Assembly (NCBI RefSeq): GCF_001428865.1
Contig: NZ_LMIV01000001.1
Span: forward strand, 1,049,776-1,113,775
Source of the DNA: Sphingomonas sp. Root241
GTDB taxonomy: Bacteria > Pseudomonadota > Alphaproteobacteria > Sphingomonadales > Sphingomonadaceae
Direction: 5' to 3'
Length of the DNA: 64,000 nt
The position numbers and the translations under genes were made by a program. The notes under the pieces are model-generated. The model was not told the origin of the DNA. It made no database searches and saw nothing but the letters and a program-made list of their open reading frames with translations. Below, in pieces: positions 55,406 through 64,000 of the stretch (the first letter of the stretch is position 1; every line of letters starts with the position of its first letter).

Positions 55406-56452
55406 ATGCGCGAATACCTGAACCTGCCCACTGCTCGACGCGCCCTGGGAGCGCTGTGCCTCGCGGTGCTGCTCGCGGGCTGCAAAGGCGACGTGCTCGA
55501 TCCCGCCGGCGATATCGCGCTCCAGCAGCGCGACATCATCTACATCTCGACCGCGCTGATGCTGCTGATCATCGTGCCGGTGATGGCGCTGACGATCGTC
55601 TTCGCGTGGCGCTATCGCGAGTCCAACAAGGAAGCGACCTACGATCCCGATTTCGATCACTCGACGTCGCTCGAACTGGTCATCTGGTCGGCGCCGCTGC
55701 TGATCATCATCTGCCTCGGCGCCCTCACCTGGTGGAGTACCCACCTGCTCGATCCGTACCGTCCGCTGAACCGGATCTCGGCCGAGAAGGCAGTGGATCC
55801 CAAGGCCAAAACGATGGTGGTGCAGGTCGTCTCGCTCGACTGGAAATGGCTGTTCATCTACCCCGAACAGGGCATTGCGACGGTCAACGAGCTGGCGCTG
55901 CCGGTCGATCGGCCCGTGCGCTTCGAGCTGACCTCGACCAACATGATGAACACCTTCTACGCGCCCACCCTGGCGGGGATGATCTACACCATGCCGGGGA
56001 TGCGCGGCACGCTCCACGCGGTACTCAACCGGCAGGGGCAGTTCGACGGCATGTCCGCCAATTACAGCGGCGCCGGCTTCTCCGACATGCGCTTCAAGCT
56101 TTACGGCGTCGACCAGGCGGGCTTCGATGCCTGGGTGGCGCGCGTGAAGGGATCGGGCCATGCGCTCGACACCAACGGCTTCCTGGCGCTCGAAAAGCCC
56201 AGTGAGAAGGTGCCCGCCATGTACTTCGCCGGCGTAGAAGGCGATTTGTTCGAGCGCGTCTACAAGCGCTGCGTCCGTCCCGGCACCCCCTGCATGAACG
56301 GGATGCACGGCGGTCACGGCTCGATGCCGGAGAGCGGAAAGCCCGAAGGCGCATTGTTCAAGGGAGGCGAAGAAAAGGGCCGGGGCGAGAGCCTCACGCC
56401 GCCCCCAGGTGCGCAAGCCAGCCCAGCACCGCATTCGCACCAGGAGCGCTAA
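55406..56452 (+). CDS. cyoA: Cytochrome o ubiquinol oxidase subunit II
   Basis: A 348-residue lipoprotein-like subunit with LLAGC at about residue 26 and two membrane helices. The periplasmic cupredoxin domain has DWKWLFIYPEQGI and TSTNMMNTFYAPTLAG but no copper-A cysteine/histidine set, which marks a quinol rather than cytochrome c oxidase. It is the first gene of cyoABCD; the ATG of cyoB follows at once. Confidence 0.94.
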   Translation: MREYLNLPTARRALGALCLAVLLAGCKGDVLDPAGDIALQQRDIIYISTALMLLIIVPVMALTIVFAWRYRESNKEATYDPDFDHSTSLELVIWSAPLLIIICLGALTWWSTHLLDPYRPLNRISAEKAVDPKAKTMVVQVVSLDWKWLFIYPEQGIATVNELALPVDRPVRFELTSTNMMNTFYAPTLAGMIYTMPGMRGTLHAVLNRQGQFDGMSANYSGAGFSDMRFKLYGVDQAGFDAWVARVKGSGHALDTNGFLALEKPSEKVPAMYFAGVEGDLFERVYKRCVRPGTPCMNGMHGGHGSMPESGKPEGALFKGGEEKGRGESLTPPPGAQASPAPHSHQER

Positions 56453-58453
56453 ATGTTCAACGAAACGCTGGCGCGCACGATCTTCGGCCGCCTTACCTTC
56501 GACTCCTTCCCGGTTCACGAGCCGATCCTGCTCGTGACCTTCGTCGTGGTGGTTCTACTTGGTCTCGGCCTCGTCGGCGCGGTCACCAAATACCGGCTCT
56601 GGGGCTGGCTGTGGCGCGAGTGGTTCACCACCGTGGACCACAAGAAGATCGGGATCATGTACATGATCCTGGGCATCATCATGCTGTTGCGTGGATTTTC
56701 CGACGCGCTGATGATGCGGCTCCAGCAATCCTTGTCGTTCGGCGCGAGCGAAGGCTATCTGAACGCCCACCATTACGATCAGATCTTCACCGCGCACGGC
56801 ACGATCATGATCTTCTTCGTGGCGATTCCGCTCGTCGTGGGGCTGATCAACTTCGTCATGCCGCTCCAGATCGGCGCGCGCGACGTCGCCTTCCCGTTCC
56901 TCAACAATCTCAGCTTCTGGCTGACCGTGGCGGGCGCGCTGCTCGTGATGATCTCCTTGTTCGTCGGCGAATTCTCGCGTGCCGGCTGGCTCGGCTATGT
57001 GCCGGTCTCCAATCTGCAGAACAGTCCGGATACCGGGCCGGACTATTATCTATGGGCGCTGCAGATCGCCGGCATCGGCACGACGCTGTCGGGCATCAAC
57101 ATGGTCGTCACGATCATCAAGATGCGCGCGCCGGGCATGTCGCTGATGAAGATGCCGATCTTCTGCTGGACCGCTCTGTGCAGCAACGTGCTCGTCGTCG
57201 CGATCTTCCCGGTGCTCACCGCCACCTTCGCGATGCTGATGCTCGATCGCTATGTCGGGACCAATTTCTTCACCAACGATCTCGGCGGCAACCCGATGAT
57301 GTACTGGAACCTGGTGTGGATCTGGGGCCACCCCGAGGTGTATGTGCTCGTCCTGCCGGTGTTCGGCATCTATTCCGAGATCACCTCGACCTTCACCGGC
57401 AAGCGGCTGTTCGGCTATTCGTCGATGGTCTACGCGACCGTGGTCATCACGATCCTGAGCTATCTCGTCTGGCTCCACCACTTCTTCACCATGGGATCGG
57501 GCGCCAGCGTCAACAGCTTCTTCGGCATCGCCACCATGGTGATCTCGATCCCCACCGGCGCGAAGATCTTCAACTGGCTCTTCACCATGTACCGCGGCCG
57601 CATCCGCTTCGAGCTGCCGATGATGTGGGTCGTCGCGTTCATGCTCACCTTCACGGTGGGCGGGATGACCGGCGTGCTCCTCGCCGTGCCCCCGGCGGAC
57701 TTCGTGCTCCACAATTCGCTGTTCCTGGTGGCGCACTTCCACAACGTGATCATCGGCGGCGTGGTGTTCGGCCTGTTCGCGGGGATGGATTACTGGTTCC
57801 CCAAGGCGTTCGGTTTCAAGCTCGACCCCTTCTGGGGCAAGATCCACTTCTGGGGTTGGGTGATCGGCTATTGGGTGGCGTGGACCCCGATGTACATCGC
57901 CGGACTGATGGGCGTGACGCGCCGCGTGCGCCATCTCGACGATGCGACATTGCAGCCGCTGTTCGTGATCGCGGCGATCGGCGCGGTGATCATCCTGATC
58001 GGCATCGCGGCGTTCATCATCCAGATCGCGGTGAGCATCAAGAACCGCGACAAGTTGCGCGACACCACCGGCGATCCGTGGGACGGCCGCACGCTCGAAT
58101 GGGCGACCTCGTCGCCGCCGCCGGCCTATAATTTCGCATTCACGCCCAGGGTCCACGATCTCGACGCGTGGTACGACATGAAGCAGCGCGGGCACGAAGT
58201 GCCGCGGGCCGGCTTCCAGCCGATCCATATGCCGCGCAACACCGGCGCGGGCGTGATCCTCTCGTTCCTCGCCCTGGCGCTCGGCTTCGGTATGGTCTGG
58301 TACATCTGGTGGCTCGCGGCGCTCTCGGCGGTCGGCCTGTTCGTCGTCTCGATCGGCCACACCTTCAACTACAACCGCGACTATTTCATCCCGGCGGATG
58401 AAGTCGCGCAGGACGAAAGCGAGCGCCTGAAGCTGCTCGGCGCAGGAGCCTGA
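56453..58453 (+). CDS. cyoB: Cytochrome o ubiquinol oxidase subunit I
   Basis: A 666-residue heme-copper oxidase subunit with about fifteen membrane segments. The heme and copper ligands are visible: [33 protein letters not shown] and [13 protein letters not shown]. It reduces oxygen to water and pumps protons. It begins right at the end of cyoA and leads into cyoC. Confidence 0.97.
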   Translation: MFNETLARTIFGRLTFDSFPVHEPILLVTFVVVVLLGLGLVGAVTKYRLWGWLWREWFTTVDHKKIGIMYMILGIIMLLRGFSDALMMRLQQSLSFGASEGYLNAHHYDQIFTAHGTIMIFFVAIPLVVGLINFVMPLQIGARDVAFPFLNNLSFWLTVAGALLVMISLFVGEFSRAGWLGYVPVSNLQNSPDTGPDYYLWALQIAGIGTTLSGINMVVTIIKMRAPGMSLMKMPIFCWTALCSNVLVVAIFPVLTATFAMLMLDRYVGTNFFTNDLGGNPMMYWNLVWIWGHPEVYVLVLPVFGIYSEITSTFTGKRLFGYSSMVYATVVITILSYLVWLHHFFTMGSGASVNSFFGIATMVISIPTGAKIFNWLFTMYRGRIRFELPMMWVVAFMLTFTVGGMTGVLLAVPPADFVLHNSLFLVAHFHNVIIGGVVFGLFAGMDYWFPKAFGFKLDPFWGKIHFWGWVIGYWVAWTPMYIAGLMGVTRRVRHLDDATLQPLFVIAAIGAVIILIGIAAFIIQIAVSIKNRDKLRDTTGDPWDGRTLEWATSSPPPAYNFAFTPRVHDLDAWYDMKQRGHEVPRAGFQPIHMPRNTGAGVILSFLALALGFGMVWYIWWLAALSAVGLFVVSIGHTFNYNRDYFIPADEVAQDESERLKLLGAGA

Positions 58454-58454
58454 C

Positions 58455-59087
58455 ATGGCGAGCGACGCAATGACCGCCGAGGGCGCGGCCAACCCGACCT
58501 TCTATCACGTCGAAGAGCATCACCACGAGACCGGCGGCAGCACCGCTTTGGGTTTCTGGATCTACCTGATGAGCGACGCGCTCATCTTCGCCACCCTGTT
58601 CGCCACTTATGGCGTGCTCAGCACCAGCTATGCCGGCGGGCCGACCCCGGCCGAGATATTCGAGCTGCCGCTGGTCGCAGTGAACACGGCCCTGCTGCTC
58701 ATTTCGTCGATCACCTACGGCTTCGCGATGATTGCGATGCAGGAAGGCAGACTGAACGGCACCCGGCTGTGGCTGGTGATCACCGGGCTGCTCGGCGCCG
58801 GGTTCGTCGGGATCGAGCTGTTCGAGTTCAGCAGCCTGATCCATGAGGGCGCGACGCCGCAGACCAGCGCCTTCCTGTCGGCCTTCTTCACTCTCGTTGC
58901 GACGCACGGGCTGCACGTCACCTTCGGCATCATCTGGCTGTGCGTGATGCTGGTCCAGCTCGGCCAGCGCGGGCTGCATCCTGAGAACCAGCGGCGGCTG
59001 ATGTGCCTCAGCATGTTCTGGCACTTCCTCGACGTCGTCTGGATCGGCGTCTTCACCTTCGTCTATCTCCTCGGAGTCCTGCGATGA
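58455..59087 (+). CDS. cyoC: Cytochrome o ubiquinol oxidase subunit III
   Basis: A 210-residue five-helix subunit with GFWIYLMSDALIFATLFATY and the C-terminal FWHFLDVVWIGVFTFVYLLG. The next ATG overlaps its stop. Confidence 0.95.
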   Translation: MASDAMTAEGAANPTFYHVEEHHHETGGSTALGFWIYLMSDALIFATLFATYGVLSTSYAGGPTPAEIFELPLVAVNTALLLISSITYGFAMIAMQEGRLNGTRLWLVITGLLGAGFVGIELFEFSSLIHEGATPQTSAFLSAFFTLVATHGLHVTFGIIWLCVMLVQLGQRGLHPENQRRLMCLSMFWHFLDVVWIGVFTFVYLLGVLR

Positions 59088-59458
59088 GCGCGCCCCACAG
59101 CACCCACGACGCCGACGGGCACGAAGGCGGGCACGGCCATTTCTCGCGCCGCGGCTATCTGATGGGCTTCCTGCTTTCGGCGGTGCTCACTGCGATCCCG
59201 TTCTGGCTGGTGATGACCGGCGTACTGCAGGACAAGCAGGCCGCAGTGCTGATCGTGATCGGTTTAGCGGTGATCCAGATACTGGTTCACACTGTCTGCT
59301 TCCTACACCTCAACACCCGCTCGGAAGGCGGCTGGACGCTGATGGCCTATATCTTCACGGCAGTGATCGTGCTGATCGTGATCACGGGATCGCTGTGGAT
59401 CATGTATCATATCAACGGGAATATGATGCCCGCGCCGGCGGGGGGCTTCGGCTCCTGA
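59084..59458 (+). CDS. cyoD: Cytochrome o ubiquinol oxidase subunit IV
   Basis: A 124-residue three-helix protein with His-rich N-terminus and VHTVCFLHLN, which fits CyoD. The ATG overlaps the cyoC stop (ATGA). The heme O synthase gene cyoE does not follow and is not in the window. Confidence 0.92.
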   Translation: MSAPHSTHDADGHEGGHGHFSRRGYLMGFLLSAVLTAIPFWLVMTGVLQDKQAAVLIVIGLAVIQILVHTVCFLHLNTRSEGGWTLMAYIFTAVIVLIVITGSLWIMYHINGNMMPAPAGGFGS

Positions 59459-60159
59459 CATCCGGCGCCCGGCGCAACTGGTTCCTCGCGTTCGCGCTGC
59501 TCGCCGGCGCGGGCTTCACGGCGCTGGGCGTGTGGCAGATCGAGCGGCGGGCGTGGAAGCTCGACCTGATCGCCAGGGTCGATGCCCGCATCCATGCGCC
59601 CGCCGCGCCCTTGCCGGCCCGCGCCGATTGGGTGCGCGTAAATGCGCGTGATGATGCCTATCGGCATGTCCGCGTAACCGGCAGCTTCCTCCACGATCGC
59701 GAGACGCTGGTTCAGGCGGTCACCGAACGGGGTGCGGGCTTCTGGGTGCTGACGCCGCTGCGCACTGCCGAGGGGATCGTGCTGGTCAATCGCGGCTTTG
59801 TGCCGCCCGAGCGTCGCGACCCGGCGCGCCGCCATGCGAGGCAGGGGCCGGTGACGGTCACCGGCCTTTTGCGGATGAGCGAGCCGGGTGGAGCGTTCCT
59901 GCGTTCCAACGATCCTGCGACGGGGCGCTGGTATTCGCGCGATGTGGCGGCGATCACCCGCACGCGGGGGCTAGGCGATGTGGCGCCCTTCTTCGTCGAC
60001 GCGGATGCGACGCCCAATCCCGGCGGCTACCCCGTCGGCGGGCTGACCGTCGTCGCTTTCCCCAACAACCATCTGGTCTATGCATTGACGTGGTTCGGAC
60101 TCGCTGCGCTCTCGGCCTGGGGCGCGGCACTGATCCTGCGCAAGGCAAGGCGGAATTGA
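59395..60159 (+). CDS. SURF1-family oxidase assembly protein
   Basis: A 254-residue protein with two membrane helices (FLAFALLAGAGFTALGVWQ and a C-terminal ALTWFGLAALSAWGAAL). The N-terminal ALGVWQIERRAWKLDLI, RVTGSF and VLVNRGFVP are the SURF1 pattern. The GTG at 59395 has GGGA five bases upstream and overlaps cyoD by 64 bases; no other conventional start lies before the first helix. SURF1 helps assemble heme-copper oxidases. Confidence 0.85.
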   Translation: MDHVSYQREYDARAGGGLRLLTSGARRNWFLAFALLAGAGFTALGVWQIERRAWKLDLIARVDARIHAPAAPLPARADWVRVNARDDAYRHVRVTGSFLHDRETLVQAVTERGAGFWVLTPLRTAEGIVLVNRGFVPPERRDPARRHARQGPVTVTGLLRMSEPGGAFLRSNDPATGRWYSRDVAAITRTRGLGDVAPFFVDADATPNPGGYPVGGLTVVAFPNNHLVYALTWFGLAALSAWGAALILRKARRN

Positions 60160-61472
60160 TGGACGCGCCACTTCTCGCACTCACCCGCAAGCGCGCCGGC
60201 GCGCCGAGCGGCCCGTCGCCCGAAAGCGCCGCAGCCGACAATATGCGCCAGCTCATCCAGCTGCGCTGGATTGCGGTGGCGGGGCAGGTCGTCACGATCT
60301 TCGCGGTGCATTTCGGGCTCGGCGTGGTGCTGCCGCTCGGTTCGATGCTGGGTGTTGCCGCGGCACTCGCCGCCGCCAACCTCGCCGCGACGCTCGCGCT
60401 GCCGCGCCACCGCGTGCACAATGCCGAGATCATGGTGGCGCTGCTCGTCGATATGACGGCTCTGACGCTCCAGCTCTATTTCAGCGGCGGCGCGACCAAT
60501 CCGTTCATCTCGCTCTATCTGCTCCAGGTCGTGCTCGGCGCGATCCTGCTTCCGCGCGGATCGGTCTGGGTGCTCGTGGCGGCGACGTGCTTTTGCTACG
60601 CGCTGCTCAGCGTCCGCCACATTCCGCTCGTGCTTCCCGCTTCGCTGCTGGCCGAGAGCGCGGATCTCTACAGGATCGGCAACTGGATCGGCTTTGCGAT
60701 GGTCGGCACCTTGCTCGTGCCCTTCGTCACCCGGATCAGCCACAATCTGACCGCGCGCGACGCCTATCTCGCCGGGCTGCGGCAGCAGGCGGTCGAGGAA
60801 GATGGCATCATCCGCATGGGGCTGTTCGCGTCGGGCGCGGCGCACGAGTTGGGCACGCCGCTCTCGTCGATCTCGGTGATCCTCGCGGACTGGCGCCGCA
60901 TGCCGCGGATCGCCGGGGATCCCGAACTCGCCGCCGAAGTCGCCGAGATGCAGTCCGAGGTGCAGCGGTGCAAGGTCATCGTCTCGGACATCCTCCATTC
61001 GGCGGGCGAGCCGCGCGGCGAAGCGATGGCGAGCACTCCTGCGCGTGCTTTCCTCGAGGTGCTGGCGGAGGAATGGCAGGTCGCGCACCCGCACGTTCCG
61101 CTCGTCTTTCGCGCAGTGCTTCCGCCCGAAGCGACGATCCCCACCGATCCCTCGCTGCGACAGGCGATCTGGAACCTGCTCGACAATGCCGGCGAAGCCT
61201 CACCCGGTTATGTGGCGCTCGACGCGGGGATCGAAAGCGAGGCGCTGGCGATCGGCGTGTCCGACCACGGGCCCGGTTTCCCGCCCGATCAACTCGCGAG
61301 CATCGGCAGGCTCTATCAGTCGGGAAAGGGCGCAGGCCACGGCCTGGGACTGTTTCTCGCGGTCAACGTCGCGCGACGGCTGGGCGGACGGCTGGAGGCG
61401 AACAACCGCGATATCGGTGCGCAGGTTCGGCTGGTGCTGCCGTTGCTCGTTCCGGTGAAGGAGAGCGAATGA
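60159..61472 (+). CDS. RegB/PrrB-like redox sensor kinase
   Basis: A 437-residue kinase with about six membrane helices. The heptapeptide GGATNPF (110-116) is the quinone-binding motif of RegB. The H-box is GAAHELGTPL (His229), and a cysteine in the following helix (271, EVQRCKV) sits where the redox cysteine of RegB is found. ATP-binding segments include NLLDNAGEASP and GHGLGLFL. Its ATG overlaps the SURF1 stop (TGATG). Confidence 0.9.
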   Translation: MDAPLLALTRKRAGAPSGPSPESAAADNMRQLIQLRWIAVAGQVVTIFAVHFGLGVVLPLGSMLGVAAALAAANLAATLALPRHRVHNAEIMVALLVDMTALTLQLYFSGGATNPFISLYLLQVVLGAILLPRGSVWVLVAATCFCYALLSVRHIPLVLPASLLAESADLYRIGNWIGFAMVGTLLVPFVTRISHNLTARDAYLAGLRQQAVEEDGIIRMGLFASGAAHELGTPLSSISVILADWRRMPRIAGDPELAAEVAEMQSEVQRCKVIVSDILHSAGEPRGEAMASTPARAFLEVLAEEWQVAHPHVPLVFRAVLPPEATIPTDPSLRQAIWNLLDNAGEASPGYVALDAGIESEALAIGVSDHGPGFPPDQLASIGRLYQSGKGAGHGLGLFLAVNVARRLGGRLEANNRDIGAQVRLVLPLLVPVKESE

Positions 61473-62008
61473 CGTTGGAGCCCAGCCGGAGACTGGTGCT
61501 CGTCGAGGATGACGAGACCTTCGCGCGGACGCTCCAGCGTTCGCTCGAGCGGCGGGGCTATCAGGTCGCGCTCGCACGCAGCCCGGCCGAGCTCGACGCG
61601 CTGATCGAAACGCAAGGCTTCGAGTTTGCGGTGGTCGATCTCAAGCTGGGTACCGCATCAGGCCTGCCCTGCGTCGCGAAGCTTCACGCGCATAATCCGG
61701 AGATGCAGATCGTGGTGCTGACCGGCTTTGCCAGTATCGCCACCGCCGTCGAGGCGATCAAGCTCGGGGCGCGCCACTATCTGGCCAAGCCCTCGAACGC
61801 CGACGACATCGAGGCGGCGTTCGGCAGGGCCGGGGGCAATGAAGACGAACCGATCGGCGCGCGCCCGACCTCGATCAAGACGCTCGAATGGGAGCGGATC
61901 AACGAGACGCTGGCCGCGACTGGGTTCAATATCTCGGAGACTGCGCGACAGCTCGGCATGCATCGCCGCACGCTGGCGCGGAAGCTGGGTAAGCGGCCGG
62001 TGAAGTGA
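61469..62008 (+). CDS. RegA/PrrA-like response regulator
   Basis: A 179-residue two-domain regulator. The receiver has Asp57 in FAVVDLKLG and a Lys in LAKPS. The C-terminus is a FIS-type helix-turn-helix (ISETARQLGMHRRTLARKLGKR). The ATG overlaps the kinase stop. RegBA pairs regulate respiration and redox genes; control of cyo here is inference. Confidence 0.9.
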   Translation: MTLEPSRRLVLVEDDETFARTLQRSLERRGYQVALARSPAELDALIETQGFEFAVVDLKLGTASGLPCVAKLHAHNPEMQIVVLTGFASIATAVEAIKLGARHYLAKPSNADDIEAAFGRAGGNEDEPIGARPTSIKTLEWERINETLAATGFNISETARQLGMHRRTLARKLGKRPVK

Positions 62009-62141
62009 AGGCGTGCGGCAATGCGACAGTCGGTGCCCCGCAGGCGTCGCCGATTACGCTCGAAAGATTGTCTACGATGCTATACAGTCGGCAAGGCAGG
62101 GTCGAGGCCGAGGCGCCCGCATCCTGCGACGAGAGGATGCA

Positions 62142-62369
62142 ATGTCGGAAGGATCAGGCGGGCCGTGGACCTCGTCGGGAGCGCATATATCGGCGCCACC
62201 GCAGGAAACCGCGCATGCTGCTGCAGCCGAGCCGATCGAACGCGGCGGACGCTTCCCCGAATTCCCCGCCGAACGCGCCGAACGCGGCATCCAGATACTG
62301 TCGCGACTCGCCGGACCGCTGGTTTTCTTCCTCGCATTGGGCGGAATCGCATGGTTGCTGCTCAAGTAA
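62142..62369 (+). CDS. Small C-terminally anchored membrane protein
   Basis: A 75-residue protein beginning MSEGSGGPWTS, with a hydrophilic N-terminus and a final hydrophobic helix (LAGPLVFFLALGGIAWLLL). GAGG stands six bases upstream of the chosen ATG at 62142. It lies downstream of the RegA-like gene. No family is recognised. Confidence 0.6.
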   Translation: MSEGSGGPWTSSGAHISAPPQETAHAAAAEPIERGGRFPEFPAERAERGIQILSRLAGPLVFFLALGGIAWLLLK

Positions 62370-62545
62370 CTGATCGAGCGTGATTTTGCGTTGAGCGTGG
62401 GAAAGTCCGCTTAACCTGGATTTGGTTGCCGGATAAAACCCACCGATTTGCCGTCCTATCGGCGAATCTCTCTCCCGGCACGGGTCGTCCCGAAAATGCC
62501 GGGTTTTCCCCGACCCCCGCTTGCCTTCGCCCTGAGCCTGTGCCC

Positions 62546-62560
62546 TGCTGCATTGCAGCA
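62546..62560. promoter_or_regulatory. TGCTGCA-T-TGCAGCA palindrome upstream of the priming transferase
   Basis: A perfect 7+1+7 palindrome about 79 bases before the transferase ATG. It may be an operator or part of a promoter; no regulator is identified. Confidence 0.3.
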
Positions 62561-62638
62561 AGCGCCTTGCCGATGCTCGGGCAGGGAATTGCTGGCCCTT
62601 TTTCGGGTGTGTTGTGTCAGGGAGTTTCGGGGTGTCGC

Positions 62639-64000
62639 ATGTCAAAGATTGACCTAGCGATCCACGGTTATCCGAACCGAACGCCGTTCGCCTCCGCGGC
62701 GCGGCGAAGCGCCAAGGTATGGCTGTCGCTGACGCTGATCGGCGCCGATACGCTGGCGCTGATCATCGGCTTCGCGATCGGCCTTCGCATCGAACAGCCC
62801 GGCACCATCTCCGGCGACGTGTGGACCTCCTTGCTGGGAGTGATCCTCGTCCATGTCGGCATTTCCTTCCAGAACCAGGCCTATGGCGCCAAATGCCTGA
62901 CCAATGCGGCATGCAGCACGCGCCAGGCATTGCTGTCGGTCGCGGGCACGCTGCTGCTGTTCCTGCTGGTGGTGTTCTCGCTCAAGGTGACCGGGCAACT
63001 GCCGCGTCTCGCGCTGTCGGTGGGTATCGTCTCCACCACGGTCCTCATCGTCAGCCAGCGGCTGCTGCTCTGCCACCTCGTCCGCCGCGCTTATGGCGAT
63101 CGGCTACACACCGAATTGGTGATCGTCGATGGCGGAAATGTACCCGATGCGTGCCTCGGCGGCGACATCATCGATGCCGGGGCCGCGGCGTTGCGCTCGG
63201 ATCTCGACGATCCATACATGCTCAACCGGCTCGGCACGCTGCTGCGCCACTATGACCGCGTCGTCATCAGCTGCGCCCCCGAGCGCAAGGTCGAATGGGC
63301 GCAGGTACTGAAGGGTGCCAATATCCAGGGCGAGATCATCGTCCCCGAAATCGGCGAGCTCGGGCCGCTGGCGGTGCATCAGCTGAGCGGCGTCACCACC
63401 GTCGTCGTTTCGCGCGGGCCGCTGAATCTGCCAAATCGCGCCAAGAAGCGCGCGCTCGATATCGCACTCACCGTGCCGGTGCTGATCGCATTGCTGCCGC
63501 TTATGATCACGATCGCGATCCTGATCCGACTCGATTCGCCGGGACCGGTCTTCTTCCGGCAGGAGCGAATGGGGCGGGGCAACCGCATCTTCCACATCCT
63601 CAAGTTCCGCAGCATGCGCATCGAGACCAGCGACTCGGACGGCACGCGTTCGGCGAGCCGCGACGATGATCGGATCACGCGGATCGGCCGTTTCATTCGC
63701 CGAACGAGCATCGACGAGCTGCCGCAGCTGATCAACGTGCTGCTCGGCGAGATGAGCCTCGTGGGCCCGCGCCCGCATGCGCTCGGGTCGCTTGCCGGCG
63801 ACGAGCTTTTCTGGCGGGTCGATCGTCAATATTGGCATCGCCATGCGCTCAAACCGGGGATCACCGGCCTCGCGCAGGTCCGTGGCTTTCGCGGTGCGAC
63901 CGAGCATCGCCGCGATATCGTCAACCGCCTGGAGGCCGATCTCGAATATCTCCACGGCTGGAGCCTGATGCGCGATCTCGGCATCCTTGCGAAGACCGCG
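62639..64000 (+). CDS. Exopolysaccharide priming polyprenyl glycosylphosphotransferase (3' truncated)
   Basis: A frame open from ATG to the window edge, 454 codons. About four N-terminal membrane helices are followed by a CoA-binding-like linker and the bacterial sugar transferase domain (KRALDIALTVPVLIALLPL, RQERMGRGNRIFHILKFRSM, RRTSIDELPQLINVLLGEMSLVGPRP, KPGITGLAQVRGFRG). This is the PssA/WbaP/GelB type that adds the first sugar phosphate to undecaprenyl phosphate. Only the last few residues are likely missing. It is the initiating enzyme for the polymer handled by the Wzc/Wza genes at the left edge. Confidence 0.92.
   Translation, partial: MSKIDLAIHGYPNRTPFASAARRSAKVWLSLTLIGADTLALIIGFAIGLRIEQPGTISGDVWTSLLGVILVHVGISFQNQAYGAKCLTNAACSTRQALLSVAGTLLLFLLVVFSLKVTGQLPRLALSVGIVSTTVLIVSQRLLLCHLVRRAYGDRLHTELVIVDGGNVPDACLGGDIIDAGAAALRSDLDDPYMLNRLGTLLRHYDRVVISCAPERKVEWAQVLKGANIQGEIIVPEIGELGPLAVHQLSGVTTVVVSRGPLNLPNRAKKRALDIALTVPVLIALLPLMITIAILIRLDSPGPVFFRQERMGRGNRIFHILKFRSMRIETSDSDGTRSASRDDDRITRIGRFIRRTSIDELPQLINVLLGEMSLVGPRPHALGSLAGDELFWRVDRQYWHRHALKPGITGLAQVRGFRGATEHRRDIVNRLEADLEYLHGWSLMRDLGILAKTA

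Noticed and set aside
53942..56518. An 858-residue MFS protein
   Set aside because: The extra N-terminal part is antisense to cyoA; the transporter begins at 55273.
62370..62638. Gene between the small membrane protein and the priming transferase
   Set aside because: No frame with start, ribosome-binding site and third-position bias; the region is more likely the transferase promoter.

Overview
This is an ordinary high-G+C chromosomal segment from an alphaproteobacterium, almost certainly a Sphingomonas or close relative. The grounds are the rpsT-dnaA and ubiE-ubiB-coaBC-dut gene sets, a Wzc/Wza/priming-transferase exopolysaccharide toolkit of the sphingan type, strong G/C bias at third codon positions, and frequent ATGA/GTGA gene overlaps. 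I see no rRNA, prophage, insertion sequence, integrase or CRISPR array. One tRNA gene, Leu(CAA), is present. No clearly undescribed multi-gene system was found; the most unusual points are small-scale ones.

Layout. (1) 1-7870: exopolysaccharide assembly locus. The 3' end of a heparinase II/III-like protein converges on a leftward operon of nucleotide-sugar dehydrogenase, O-antigen-ligase/polymerase-like membrane protein, Wza-type export lipoprotein, Wzc-type co-polymerase/tyrosine kinase and a TPR-like protein. (2) 8063-14092: phosphoesterase, a small exported protein, PDZ-M48 protease and nucleotide-sugar genes (UDP-GlcNAc 2-epimerase, galU, UDP-glucuronate 4-epimerase). (3) 14353-21393: a tight leftward operon, ubiE, ubiB, membrane protein, coaBC, esterase lipoprotein, dut, TonB-C-like protein, moeB. 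(4) 21439-24411: mutM, rpsT, dnaA. (5) 24706-29938: CAP lipoprotein, ThuA-like protein, trpS, murJ, secB. (6) 30103-36180: Tim44-like protein, mltA with an apparent frameshift, Smr protein, GGDEF/EAL protein, dapE, cupin, small ORF. (7) 36185-43537: GST/MarR/MFS, S9 peptidase, chemoreceptor-like protein, acyltransferase. (8) 43534-48804: engB, yidC, yidD, rnpA, rpmH, membrane protein, yifB. (9) 48861-55273: tRNA-Leu, a REC-PAS-GGDEF-EAL protein coupled to a hybrid-sensor kinase, hemerythrin protein, MFS. (10) 55406-62369: cyoABCD quinol oxidase, SURF1, a RegB/RegA-like redox two-component pair and a small membrane protein. (11) 62639-end: priming glycosyl-phosphate transferase for exopolysaccharide, truncated by the window edge.

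How the parts connect. Both window edges carry exopolysaccharide genes. galU, the UDP-sugar dehydrogenase and the epimerases would supply activated sugars. The priming transferase would load the first sugar on undecaprenyl phosphate, and the polymerase, Wzc and Wza proteins would polymerise and export the chain. Two c-di-GMP proteins and one orphan chemoreceptor suggest lifestyle control. The cyo-SURF1-RegBA block couples a terminal quinol oxidase to a redox sensor. Three diverged copies of a roughly 110-bp inverted-repeat element (29283, 46145, 53782), plus a different repeat type downstream of dnaA and inside the Smr gene, show that small non-coding repeats are the main mobile-looking component.
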